Source: Chamaecrista fasciculata (Eukaryota; Streptophyta; Magnoliopsida; Fabales; Fabaceae). From it: a stretch of DNA of 64,000 bases. Positions 50,475 through 62,463 of this stretch are shown here, in pieces; the stretch's first letter is position 1; each line of letters begins with the position of its first letter. Both the position numbers and the translations under genes were made by a program. The notes under the pieces were generated by a model. The model was not told the origin of the DNA. It was given only the letters and a program-made list of their open reading frames with translations, and did no database searches. The stretch is from contig QANZ01027344.1 of the NCBI GenBank assembly GCA_003254925.1, forward strand, positions 137,303-201,302. Direction: 5' to 3'.

Positions 50475-53400
50475 TCCTCTCTTCAAAATGAGACTACTTT
50501 CAGTGTGTTACAATTATTGTAATGGTATTCACTTCAGGAGCTAGCTCCAGAATTCTCTACATAATGAAAATAGTAATGTTAGTATTAGATATAACTGATA
50601 AGTTTTGGCCAAATATATATATATATAACTGATAAGTGCATCACATCCAGTTGACCCCAACAGCAACAATAATTCCACAAGGTAAGTAAACTGGTTATTC
50701 AACATTCACTTTAAGTGTCTGGAAAAGCACCTTACACAGAACAATGTAGAAAATTAACACGATGAACAAAACGTGTTCATTGCAATTATTCAGGGCTTAC
50801 TATGTATCCTTACACAAATTCGACTGAAATTCCTTCCGGGGAATATTTTCCACCATTTAAGGAATATCTAGAATCCTATTCACTGCCAATATTATAACAA
50901 ATCATCGCAACTTATTTTTGTATTTCCTTTCATTCTCGTCTTGAATTATTCGGACTTCCATGTTGTAGCATTTGTGTCTATATTAACGGTTTACGCTTCA
51001 CGCCATGCCCCCTCATCTGCTACAGTAAACCCCCTATTCCTGAGAGCTTCATTAGTTCATTTTTTTTAAAATGTGAAATTAATGTCTATCCCTGTATGAG
51101 TCTCAACAAACTGAAACTAGTTTTTTAAACTGATAATCCTCAAACACAAAAGAAAATAGCAATAAAGTGGCTTTTGAGCTCACATCGTGGGAAAAGTGGA
51201 AAAGGTATATAATGGTTGATATAACAAGTAACGACATAGTGGAGCTCGTAATTATTAAACTATGCGTGAGACATGATAAGCAACGGTTAAGAAAACCACA
51301 ATTTGCTATCATATTGAGCAGTTATGACTTAACTGAACTTTTATAGAATATTTTTCTAGTTGAATCAGTGAGATTCAGTAAGGATTAAGGAAACGAATCC
51401 CTAGTTTGTTTTGGGAAACGAAATCTTCAAAGCACAGAGATACTACATTGACGATCAGCGATCTTATATAACAAACAACGAAAGAAGAAGCAGCGATAAT
51501 AAAAACCACGAAACACAAGACCAACAAGAAAATATCCAAATCATTATTGATCACTCACACGAACAGATAGGCGATTCGAAATGAGGGAAGAAGAAATGGA
51601 AAATCGTGAATGTGGGAACAATGTTGGAATCTCAGAATTTCTGCGACGAACATCATAACAATGGCATTTTCCTTCTTGAATCGAGAGCACATTCCATTAC
51701 TTCATTCCCCGAAGACAGAACAAACGGAAAAACTCATTTCTGAAAATCATGCAATTTTCATGAGAGATTGGCTCAGATATACGAGAACTGAAATTTCTGC
51801 AGCTTCATTCCACGTCTGTAAAATCTCGCGCTATTTGGGACTCGTGTATCGGTTACGAGACCGTTAGTTAGATTTGGACTTTGGCAACCATAGGTGTTGG
51901 ACCTGTAATGAACAATTTTCACAATGGACGGCACTTTTTGTTGTTGCTATAGGCCCAATTTACCAAAAGTATAGACCCGGAAGAATACCACTGTAGTTTT
52001 TTTTTTTTCATTATTTAAATATTATATTATCTTATTTATTAAAGAATAATATGTAATGTAATTTATGATATAAATAATTAAATATATACTAGTGAACTTA
52101 ATTTGTATGTCTTGAAGATATGCAAAAGATAATTTTAAAATTTTAAAAAAGTATCTATTGTTGAAAATTTTTCTATCTTTAGTATACCTTAAATAATAAA
52201 AAGTAAATTATTAGATGTTTTTTTTATTTTCATGATAACTTTTTACTATATGTAAAAGATTATTTATTCGATGTAGACCGCATGTATAGAAAGGATTTTG
52301 TTGGTGTAATTAAGCAATATACATTTTCAGTGATCTTTATACACCTGAATGGATTAATCTCTGATTGTGAAGTAGAAGATATCAAGTACTTATTTTAGTA
52401 TACTACATGTTTCGGTAAATCAATGATCAAATAATTTTTTTAGTTTTTAAATATTTAATTTCAACGTCTAATTTTATTTAAAAATATGATTTCTCAAATA
52501 AATAATATTTTATAAATTTATACTGTTTTGATTATTCTCTGTTGGAATTATTATGATTGAGATAAAAATTAAAAACTCCTCGTGTACTTTTTTCATCATT
52601 AATTCATAAAGTAAATAAATTTTGTTATGCGGAGTAATTGCAAAGAAAAGATAACGGTGAAATTGATCACTACTACTGACATACTACTCTATATTTAGCC
52701 GCTGTCCAAAGTCCTAACGTAATCTTAGACATTAATTATGCATCAAATATGTCTTAAAAGCAATTAATGATCAAAGTAATTAATAACTCCTTGGATAATA
52801 ATGGAGTGACAATAAATAAGATCCTTGGATGCCTGTTGGTCAACATTCTATCCATATATTCATGCGCTTAATTCTCATCGTAATAACAAAACAACTTAAT
52901 TAAGTATAGTCAAATAAGGCAAAATAATGATTTAATCAAATTTCATAACCATAATTAAAAAAGAGCTAGTAGCATGCCATAGTTAAAACTTGTTAAAAAT
53001 GGGTTAAAATGCACAAAATCATTTTTTTCTTTATCTAGTATATATTTGAAGCTATGTCTCAATTAATCTGAATTCGACTCACATTACGCACATAACTACA
53101 ATTAAGAAAGTCATAACTATATTCATATTGTCTTAAACTCAAAACTTTACTTTAAGAAATATTAAGGGGCTTACTATCATGATCAACCTCTTGTAGTTAC
53201 CCAAAAATTTTTAACTTTAGTTAATGTACAAGAAAAAAAAATCTCTTAAGATTTTTTTAAAAAAATGATAAAAGACCTCCTAAATTTTTTATTTTGTTTG
53301 AACAACTTTTTTTATTCAAATTTTCATCGAAAATAATTATTTATTATATATCTTAATTTAAGGATCCATTTAGTACTAAACACACACATATATATATAAA

Positions 53401-53519
53401 GGTATATAAACTATATAACTCATATTTAATTTAGGTTTAGAAAATACATCAAATACAAAGTGCTGGACCAAAAAGAAGGAAATGCTGGGGTAAGGATCTA
53501 AACTTTTTTTTTTTTTTGG
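50475..53519. other. Intergenic: phosphoesterase 5' flank and long AT-rich spacer
   Basis: The upstream part of the minus-strand phosphoesterase gene lies here. The moderately GC-richer stretch 51380-51880 ends at the upstream boundary of AT-rich DNA and could contain a non-coding first exon and the promoter. The sequence 'aacccaatttaccaaaagtatagacccggaa' type text near 51955 marks where low-complexity AT-rich DNA begins. No further gene or clear element is seen up to the assembly gap. Confidence 0.4.
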
Positions 53520-53545
53520 NNNNNNNNNNNNNNNNNNNNNNNNNN
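53520..53545. other. Assembly gap (26 N)
   Basis: A run of N preceded by a T-rich tract and followed by cttgatctctttggttaata, then a B-box-like gggttcgaacctgg at 53577-53590. The right flank looks like the tail of a tRNA-related repeat cut by the gap; too little is left to classify. Confidence 0.9.
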
Positions 53546-53621
53546 CTTGATCTCTTTGGTTAATACAAGAGGCTACGGGTTCGAACCTGGTACCTTCACT
53601 TCGGCGAAACATATATATATA

Positions 53622-53888
53622 CTAGGGGTTTTGCGTGTTCTAACGGGCACATAAATATTAGGGATCAAAATAAAATTGATAGTAAACATTATGGACCCAA
53701 GTGATGAGGTTTTGGCCTACAAAAAAGAGGGGCACAACCCACGTTCTCAACCCACTTTCTAGTTTTTTTTATTTAATTTATAATTATAATATGAATAATT
53801 ATATACTTTTTGATTGGTTAATTAAAGTTTAGCCTAAAGTTAAAAAAGGAGGACAACCAGAAAAGGGATAGAGCCATATAATATAAGA
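53622..53888 (-). mobile_element. Non-autonomous Helitron-like element, copy 2 (267 bp)
   Basis: Read on the minus strand it starts TCTTATATTATATGGCTCTA at 53888 and ends with a weaker hairpin (GTGCCCGTTAGAACAC) followed by CTAG at 53625-53622, inserted between a host A and a host T. Both ends match the element at 11671-11849, while the interior is ~90 bp longer and diverged. It is non-coding. Confidence 0.8.
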
Positions 53889-55257
53889 TATATAATAATA
53901 ATTATTAATTAATGTCACAAAAAATAATATACAATATAGACTAACTTGCATGTTAATAGTTATTCAAGAAAAAAAAGTTAATAATCAAAATTCAAAAGTA
54001 ATGTACTACTTAAATAGAACCAATAATGATTTAATGCAATCTACATTGTCGAGCTGCACTCTAAGAATATCCCAATTTGATATTTTAGAATTAACATTGT
54101 TGGTGGAGCTTTAATTATTTATTACTTACATAAATCTAAATGAGATTAATTTTTTTAAAACCATTACACCGATAAACTAAAAAAATCATAATTTAAAAAA
54201 AATAGAAAGAAACAAGTCAACAATAATTTAAAAAGTGATTTTAGATATCGACAAACTATAGGTTACCTTTTTTTTTTTGGCCAAACACACTATAGATTAT
54301 CATATATATTGATTTTCAGCTAAATCTAATTTAAAACTTCAGGCCAAAAAAAAAATTAAAACTACAAGTAAATATTTGGTATATATCTATATCTATTTTG
54401 AATTAAAGCTTTCACCATTTTTTAAAATTATTAATAATCAAATGGATTTTTGTCAGGCTAACTCATACGCTTAATTTTTACTTTGTTTCTTTTAAATTTA
54501 AATATTATTGAATAATCTAAAGTACTACTTAAATCTCTATATAGATTTAAATATTAAAAGTCAAACGACTAACTAAATCTGCTAATTATATATTTCCATA
54601 ATTTTATTTTTCTTATATCTATTGTTAATTTTAATCAAATCAAAATATTGTTCTATGTTACTTTATTATTCTATTAATAATCTCTCTTGCTTAGATTAAT
54701 TATAAAACGCACCAAATTCATACACTGATCACAAAGATTTAGTTGCATATGCACTAACTTCTTCAAAAAGTAAAACTGCAACAAAATTTACCTGAAGTGG
54801 TAAATTATTAGATAGTACTTGCATGATGCAGCCTGATACAGATACGATGCCGAGGAAATTTCACTTCACATCTCGTTGATTTTCATGTCATAACTTCTCA
54901 TCCAGTTACAGACTTCCAGTGAAACTGTAAAAGAATAATGTGATCACATACTGACGTGAGGGCTAAATGAAAAATAAAAAATAAAAATTGAAATTCAAAA
55001 TTCAAAAATAAAAAAACAAATTCATAAATCAGAGAAAATATCCACTAGAATCAGAAGACGAAGGCAAGGCAAGCTGGCGGCGTATCCTCGAGAGAGAAGC
55101 GAAGAGTGTAATATGTATATCCCCTCGTGAATAGATCCAACGGTTGAGATCGAAGCCAATCACTTAATCTGACGGCTAGCAAAACAACCTCGTTTACGAG
55201 GGGAACTCATGAAATCCTTCATCCTCTCAACAGAATAAATCACCCTCTCTGACCCTT
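53889..55257. other. Intergenic AT-rich spacer upstream of the RBP47-type gene
   Basis: Very AT-rich to ~54900 with no gene. From ~55060 the composition becomes GC-richer, marking the promoter of the RNA-binding protein gene. No repeat ends are recognised. Confidence 0.4.
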
Positions 55258-55335
55258 ACAGCGATCTCTTCTTTCTCTTTCACTCTCGCTCTCTGAAAAC
55301 CTCAGATTCAAGCTTTCTCTCTCAGAAAAACGAAG
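55258..55335 (+). promoter_or_regulatory. Pyrimidine-rich leader/promoter tract of the RBP47-type gene
   Basis: A dense CT stretch (tcttctttctctttcactct, cgctctctg, ctttctctctcag) lies 100-180 bp upstream of the start codon. CT-rich Y patches near the transcription start are typical of constitutive plant promoters. The tract is seen, and its role is inferred. Confidence 0.4.
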
Positions 55336-55436
55336 AAGCAGGTTTTCTTTCATTCGCTCTTGGCGTTTGGTAATTGAATCTGCGATATTCATAATTAGAA
55401 AGAGGGAACAAGTAATTATAAACTATTAATTGAGAG

Positions 55437-58400
55437 ATGCAATCAAACGGCTCGGATTCGCAGCAACAACAGCAACAACAAACGGAGCAGAACCAACGGC
55501 CGACGCCGACGGCGACGCCTCCGCCGCCGCAGCCAGTGGCTCTGCCGCAACAGTGGATGCCGATGCAATACCCTGCGGCGGCGATGGTAATGCAGCATCA
55601 CATATTGCCGCCTCAACATTACGCGCCGCCGCCACCGCAACCCTATATGCCTTACCATCAGTACCAGCAGTTACCGCATGTCCCTCACCCTCAACAACAA
55701 CAACAGCATCAGCATCAGGGATCCAACGGCGGCGAGAACAAGACGATTTGGGTCGGCGATTTACATCATTGGATGGATGAGAATTATCTCCATCGCTGCT
55801 TCGCTTCCACGGGAGAGGTCCTATTTAATTTTCGTTCTTATCTGTTTTTTTATTTTTAATTTAATTTAGTTTTTTCGTATTGGAAGCTCAGGAACTTTCT
55901 AATTCGGGAATAGATGATTTTGATTGTTGGTTTCCTGTTTCTATGTTATAATGTACAATGAGGCGGGTACTGGTATGGTTGATCTAGGTTATGTTTGTGA
56001 CGTCGGAAGCAGGGGGATATATTTGTTTTTGTTCTTGATAATTCAATATCTAAATAGGTTATGAAAATTGTTCAGAAATTGCTGTGACTGTTTTTACTTT
56101 TTGTTGTTGTATAAACTGAAAGGTCTCTGGTTGATATTTAGCGTACCAGTGGGTGTCACACTGTGTATTATCTGGATAAAATAAGCCAGGGTAGGGGCAG
56201 GTTAGTAATTATGATGGAATTATAGGATGTGGTTAGTAATGGAAATCATTCCGTATATGGTAGGGAATTAATTATGGATTGAATAATGTGAATGGAATTC
56301 TGGATGAAAACTACAAGCTTTCCTTATCAATAAGGAAGTTCAAAACTGAGTGGATGAAAGGGACTTGGATAGTATAGGATGTTTAAGTCCACATCGTATA
56401 ATATGTGATGTGGGATGGAACACTCAGATGTTTTGTTTCTCTTTTTCTAGTGGGAAAATGTTTTAATTGTTATTGTTGTTTTTAATGATTAACTTTTGAG
56501 AAAGGATTTCAAAAATCACTTGAGTCTCAGAGGAAAATGTAATATTTTGAACTTCAATATTCCTGTATTGACAGAAATTGTATCACGAGAGATATAATGT
56601 TCTGTTCTATTGGATTTCTCTCCAACCAAGCAAAGTAGAAAAGTTCAGCCATTTCCTTTTTTGTGTCTTCTCTCTCAATTAGCACTAATTGAAAACCCAA
56701 TCCACTCGTTACCTCTCTCTGTGATGTCACTTTCTGACTTCTTACCAGGTGCACTAACACTTGACCTAGTAATGGATTTCATTTTCTGGTTCTATATATT
56801 CCAACTTCTCTCTCTGTCTCTCTCTGAAAATTGATATTACTCTCAATTTCTTTGCCACCCAATTGACTGAGAAAATATAATATTAATTTAAAAAGGTTTC
56901 TTATAGCAGAAAATTGTTCCATGCATGCATTTTGAATTACTTCAGATAGATCAATGAAAAATTGACCAATTATCGATTCTAACAGTCTTACATTTTTCTA
57001 GATTTCCTCCATTAAGGTTATTCGCAATAAGCAGAGTGGTCTATCAGAGGGTTATGGGTTTGTGGAATTCTATTCACATGCCACGGCTGAGAACGTTTTG
57101 CAGAATTATGCTGCCATTTTGATGCCTAACACAGAGCAACCTTTCCGCTTGAACTGGGCAACATTTAGCACAGGAGACAAGCGCTCAGATAATGCTCCTG
57201 ATCTTTCTATTTTTGTAGGAGATTTAGCTGCAGATGTTACGGATAGCTTGTTGCATGAAACTTTTGCTAGTAGATATCCTTCTGTTAAAGCTGCAAAAGT
57301 TGTTTTTGATGCAACTACTGGTCGTTCAAAGGGTTATGGTTTCGTCAGGTTTGGAGATGATAATGAGAGGTCACAGGCTATGACTGAAATGAATGGTGTT
57401 TATTGTTCTAGCAGGCCCATGCGTATTGGTGCTGCAACTCCAAGGAAATCATCTGGCTATCAACAAGGTATCAAAAACCAAATCACATTCCTTGCTTCTT
57501 GTATCTGAAACTTTGGTTATTAACAGGAAAAATGAAAAAGACACTAAACATCCCACTGAAAGAATATGCTTCAACATATTCCTGTTTTAACTTAATTTAT
57601 CTTAGATTCTGCATTGTAATTTGATGGATGAAAACAGCAGTCTCTTATGGCTTAGCCTATGTTTTAATTTAACAAACGGGCATGCAGCCATGTCTTTGCA
57701 GATGAATGAATTCATTGAAATGACAAAATCAACAACTCTTATTATGTCTTCCAGAGTGGTAAAATGAATATTAAGTTTGTACTTTGTAGTTGGTTAACTT
57801 GGCTTTTGTAAATTGACTTTAATTATGTAAGGTGGATTCAAGCTTGAAATATCAAATAATGAAATTCCATCTGATTACAAATTTCTCTAAGGATGTCTTT
57901 AGTATAGAATCATCTCTCAATTATAACTTTTCTGCCTGTTTTTTTTTTTTTTTTTTTTTTNTTTTTTTTTTTTCTCTTTTGTGTAGGAGGCCATGCGTCA
58001 AATGGAACATCCAGCCAATCTGAATCAGATTCGACAAACACAACTGTGAGTTATCCAGCTATTTTGTTAGTTCAGCTTTCTTGGCATTGTCACTACTCTT
58101 CTATGGCTAACCCGTTATACATTGTAGATATTTGTTGGAGGACTCGACCCTAATGTTACAGATGATGATCTTAGGCAACCATTCTCCCAGTACGGTGAGA
58201 TAGTCTCTGTTAAGATACCTGTTGGAAAGGGATGTGGTTTTGTACAATTTGCAAACAGGTGACCTCTCTATTTTGTGCATACTCACGAGTATTCTTTACT
58301 ATTCTTGACAATTCATTTTCATTCTGAACTTTTTTCTTTTTTTTTTTCTAGAAATAATGCCGAAGAGGCCCTGCAGAAGCTGAGTGGGACAATGATTGGG

Positions 58401-59378
58401 AAACAAACAGTTCGTCTTTCTTGGGGCCGCAATCCAGCAAACAAGCAGGCATTTCTCTATCTCTCTCACATTCTTTTTTTTTTTTGGCCTGATCTCTCTC
58501 ACATTCTTTGTCTACACATTGTTTGCAAGTTTTCACTTTTTAAAGTCCTTCTCATAAATATCTATAGTGGAAAGTTTTATGTTTTTTTCCAAGTAGTAGT
58601 GGGAAGGTACTTGACTCCTTCTATTATTTTTTTTTTATTTTAATATTTCATAATAAAATTAATTTTGACCAACCAAAACACTCCTCATGCATATATATAG
58701 ATAGTATAGATATAGATATAGATAATAGTATAGATATAGATATAAATAGGTGCATGTTTTGGATTTTTTTCAAGACTAAAAATACACAAAATTTCTCTGA
58801 ACTTCAGTCATTTTCAGAAAAAAGTTAAACTTTAAAAAGTGATGGAAGACCTTCTAAATTTATGATTTTGTGCAAATAAGATTTTCATTAAAAAATCAAG
58901 TTTCTTTTTAATTTTGTAATTGTTATCTCATTCTTACATAGATTTGAACTTAAAATTAAATATTTTTGTATTCAATAATAGCCAACAAACTATAAAAATT
59001 GCTTTTTTTTATGAAGATCTCAACTAATGATTTTATTTACACAAAATCAAAAGTTCAAGTAAATTGATTTTTTGTACAATAACTAAAGTGTATGATGTTT
59101 TATGCATTTTAGCTTCTTTCTTTTTTTTTTCTTAAAACCATTTCAAGTTTAAATACGAATTGATCTTCTTGGGTGGTTTCACTAAATTGAATATTTACCT
59201 TGATGGCTTGCAGTTTAGAATGGACTTTGGCAACCCCTGGAATGGTGGGGCGTATTATGGAGGCCCAGTTTATGATGGTTATGGATATGCCTTGCCTTCT
59301 CCTCATGACCCAAGCATATATGCTGCTGCATATGGGGCTTATCCCGTATATGGAGGCCATCAACAACAAGTAAGCTGA
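55437..59378 (+). CDS. RBP47: RBP47-type RNA-binding protein with three RRM domains
   Basis: Six exons: 55437-55817, 57002-57467, 57987-58045, 58128-58258, 58352-58448 and 59214-59378, giving 432 residues. The N-terminus is Gln/Pro/His-rich (residues 1-97). RRM1 spans ~103-180 (IWVGDL, GYGFVEFY), RRM2 ~196-271 (IFVGDLA, SKGYGFVRF) and RRM3 ~303-374 (IFVGGLDPN, GCGFVQF). The C-terminus is Gly/Tyr-rich and ends YPVYGGHQQQVS. Plant RBP45/RBP47 proteins bind poly(U) and poly(A)+ RNA in the nucleus and move to stress granules on heat, and this layout fits that family fully. The last intron has a GC donor (CAG|GC at 58449) with a normal AG acceptor. No GT near that point would keep the NKQ junction, so this is a real GC-AG intron or, less likely, a sequence error. 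The paralogue within the family is not resolved. Confidence 0.94.
58692..58748. repeat. Compound TAGA/TATAGA microsatellite
   Basis: Tandem tatagata-type units (atagatagtatagatataga and following) inside the last intron of the RBP47-type gene. Confidence 0.8.
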
Positions 59379-60531
59379 ATGGAGTGCTGGAGTATTAGTA
59401 GCTATCACAACAGCATCACGCTTGAATGCTTGATTGGGGAGTTTAAATTCTCTCCCTTGTAACTTGCTTGATCTGTTAAGTGCTCAAGAATCCCTCCTTA
59501 TTCTGGAGTGGAGTTGAATTTTGACAACCTGAGGTAGCAAACTAGGGATTCAATTGATAAATTTGTTTAGACAGACACATAGGAGTAATGACCAACTTAA
59601 ACTTGTTTATTGGAATAATTTATCTTAACAATGCTTACTTGTGTGTGCTTGCTTGCATTTATTTCGGTTTTAGATTTCATTTATTTTATTGAGTTCTATC
59701 AACCTTTTTTTTTTTTTGTCTATATGTTCTTTGAAATTTGGTTTTGACTAATTTGAATTCAACATGTATTATATATATTTAGTTATGATAGAATAGTCTC
59801 TCAATAAAAATAATTTCATTCACAAAGTCGTAAACTGGAAATCTTATTCAAGTGATATCAAATCATTTATCACTTTATCTATTTACCCTTTTAAGTTTTA
59901 ATCCTTTGATTGATTGCATGTGTATTCACCCCAATGAAATTTCATTCTGTTGGTATAACCCACAGAAAGTCAAGTTTTCAAGAGTTTAGCTCTTTAACTA
60001 TGCAGAAATAATTTCTTTTGGTCATATAGTTATATAGCTCAACACTAGAAAAGTCAAGTCAATGTTAAGAAATTGAGCACTCGATATTTTCACAACCTTT
60101 GTATGTTTGTATAATGCATTTGCTTTTTTCACAAATTTTGTTGAAATTTGGTATCAATTTTAATTTTATATCAAACCAATGATTTTAATTAATCATTTGC
60201 TTTTTATTAGCAAAGTATTGTAATGCAAACGTTTATAAAATATGTTTTATCCTTTATTAGTTTATTTTATGACTTCATACATTTAAAAAAAAAAACCTCC
60301 TTATTAACTCTCCTACAATTTAGGAGATAGTAATACCAAGTGAAATTCTTCGATCACTGTTCCTATGTGGTTCTTTATCTCTAATGTCCTCCATTTTTGT
60401 GGCTAATTACTTTTATCACTAATAATTTTTCATATTACTATTATTATTTGATGCAAAAAGTATCCAACGGTTGCAATTATTCCAGATGCCATATGACAGT
60501 CCAGAGAAGGCCAAAAATATACCGTGGGAGC
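59379..60531. other. Intergenic, 3' flank of RBP47-type gene
   Basis: The first ~250-400 bases are probably 3' UTR. The rest is AT-rich non-coding DNA up to the hAT-like elements, with no gene or element recognised. Confidence 0.4.
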
Positions 60532-61083
60532 TAGGATTGTTCATTGGGTTGGGCCAATCAGCTAACCCAACCCACTAGTTTGGGTTGGGCTGGCGGGTTG
60601 GTTTGAGTTCAAAAAGTTGAGCCCGCTGTGGTTTGGGTTGGGCTACGGGTTTCAAGATTTTGAACCCCCTCAACCCAACCCAACCCGCCAGCCTGCAAAA
60701 ACATTAAATAAAAAGTGATTAATTTTTTATTTAGTTAAAATTATATTTAATATCACAAATAATATTATTTTTACAATTTGGTCAATTAATAAGTTTTTAT
60801 TCTCAATTTAGTCCATAAAAAACAAATTGTGAAGGACCAAATTAAAGAAAAAAAATTTAAGAGGGACCAAATTTTTTATAAATAAATATATAAAAAATAA
60901 AAAAAAATTAGTATGGGCCAACCCGCCAACCCAACCCAAACCAACCCGCCATTGTTTGGTTTGGGTTGGTTTGGATTGACTCAATTATTTTCTTTAACCC
61001 AATCCAACTCAACCCGCCAAATATTTGTGAGCCCGAACCAACCCGCCCTAAACCCAACCCAACCCAGCCCGTGAACACCCCTA
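60532..61083. mobile_element. hAT-like palindromic element, GGGTTGG-rich, copy 1
   Basis: The left end taggattgttcattgggttg and the right end cccgtgaacacccctag are inverse. Each arm carries repeated gggttgg / ccaaccc blocks, and the centre is AT-rich. The flanks gtgggagc (60524-60531) and gtaggagc (61084-61091) match at 7 of 8 bases, consistent with an 8-bp hAT-type duplication. It is non-coding; the Pro/Asn-rich frames inside are repeat artefacts. Confidence 0.8.
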
Positions 61084-61109
61084 GTAGGAGCACAAACAAG
61101 GGGCTAGCT

Positions 61110-61877
61110 AGGGGTGTTCAGCGGTTCAGGCAAACCCGTCAACCCGCAAAAACCAACCCAACCCGCAAGTTTGGGTTGGTTTGGTTTGCGCTGGCGGGTT
61201 GGTTTGATTTGAAAATTCCTAGCCCGCAGTGGTTTGGGTTGGGCTGCGGGTTTCAGAATTCTGAGCCCGCTAAACCCAACCCAACCCGCCAACCCGCCAT
61301 TTATGTATTTTTATTTTTTTATTTTAATATATACATAAATAAATAATAATTAGTATAATACAAATGACTCTTGAGTTATCATTCCCCTTTAGCTTTAACA
61401 CTACATGAAGTGACTTCACCTTCAATTTATTTTTTTTTTCAACCATTCAATTAATCAATCTAATCTCTTTAATTTTTATCAATTCCACTTTTTTTCAAGA
61501 AGTGTAAAATTAGAATTTATAATTTTACTTGCTAAATACTACAGGGGCCGTGAGTTTTTCTATTTTCCTCTATTACTAACTTCACTTTATTGACTTATAA
61601 TAATAAGAAATCTTTTTTCCCAAAATTCAATACAAAAAAATTGAAAGATTAAAAAAAATTGTAGAGTCAAGTATTTTTTTTTTAAAAAAACATGTTTGCA
61701 AATTGGAATGGGTTAGCTCGCCAACCCGCCCAACCCAACCCGCCATTGTTTGGTTTGGTTTGGTTTGGGCTGAAATTTTTTTTCCAAAACCCAACCCAAA
61801 CCATCTCGCCCTTAAAAAATTTCAGCCCAAACCAACCCGCCCTAAATCCAACTCAACCCAGCCTACGAACACCCCTA
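61110..61877. mobile_element. hAT-like palindromic element, GGGTTGG-rich, copy 2
   Basis: It begins aggggtgttcagcggttc and ends acgaacacccctag, with gggttggtttggtttg / ccaacccaacccgcc arms. A perfect 8-bp direct repeat, ggctagct, flanks it at 61102-61109 and 61878-61885. Eight-base duplications are the mark of hAT transposition. It lies only 26 bp right of copy 1 and shares its ends. It is non-autonomous, with no transposase frame. Confidence 0.88.
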
Positions 61878-61885
61878 GGCTAGCT

Positions 61886-62454
61886 ACTTGATTGAGAAGA
61901 TAAAAAAAGAGAAGATAGTGCTATTACAAAAAAAGTCAAAATATTACGGCATTTGCAACCTCCAAGAAAAGCTTTTTCAATAAGGATTAAATTAATTTGT
62001 TTAATTTTTAAAAGATGACAGTTTTTAAGAGATAAAATTAATAATTTTCATATTCTACATATGTAATTAGAAATAATATATTTCGTTTGTTAAATATATT
62101 AACTTAAAAAATAAATTAATGGGCACATTAGCACCTTATGTTTGAATAATTTTTTTTTCTTGAGGTACTTTTTTGTTAAAAATTATTTTTGGTTGAAACT
62201 AAGATGGTTGAGATCTATAAAGCACAAATGTTAATATGGACACAGACACAATGGGAATACAGACATATTAATATGTCAAATTTTTAAAATTATATGATAC
62301 GAGAGGACATATATTTATATATATATATATTTAATTCTAATAGTAGATACAAATGAAAAGTATTTCACAAATATTGATAAAACTTTTAAAAATTATAATA
62401 TTATGTCATATTTTATCTTTTATCATGTCAAAATTTTAAAAAATAATTTTATAT
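61886..62454. other. Intergenic AT-rich spacer
   Basis: No gene is seen. The stretch around 62230-62310 ('gacacagacacaatgggaat', 'acgagaggacatatattt') shares the degraded 'gacac' repeat with 23300-23500 and 41310-41530. Confidence 0.4.
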
Positions 62455-62463
62455 TTTAAAATT

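Noticed and set aside
53550..53600. Possible tRNA gene at a 'gggttcgaacctgg' B box
   Set aside because: Only the B-box half is present next to an assembly gap; no A box or paired stems can be shown.
55426..55780. Ala-rich and His/Arg-rich frames over the start of the RBP47-type gene
   Set aside because: They arise from the CAG/CCG-rich coding of the Gln/Pro tail in other frames; the 55437 frame leads into RRM1.
60966..61346. 126-codon frame and neighbours at 61104-61292 and 61692-61891
   Set aside because: They translate the GGGTTGG/CCAACCC arms of hAT-like elements into Pro/Asn/Thr and Trp/Gly repeats; not a protein gene.
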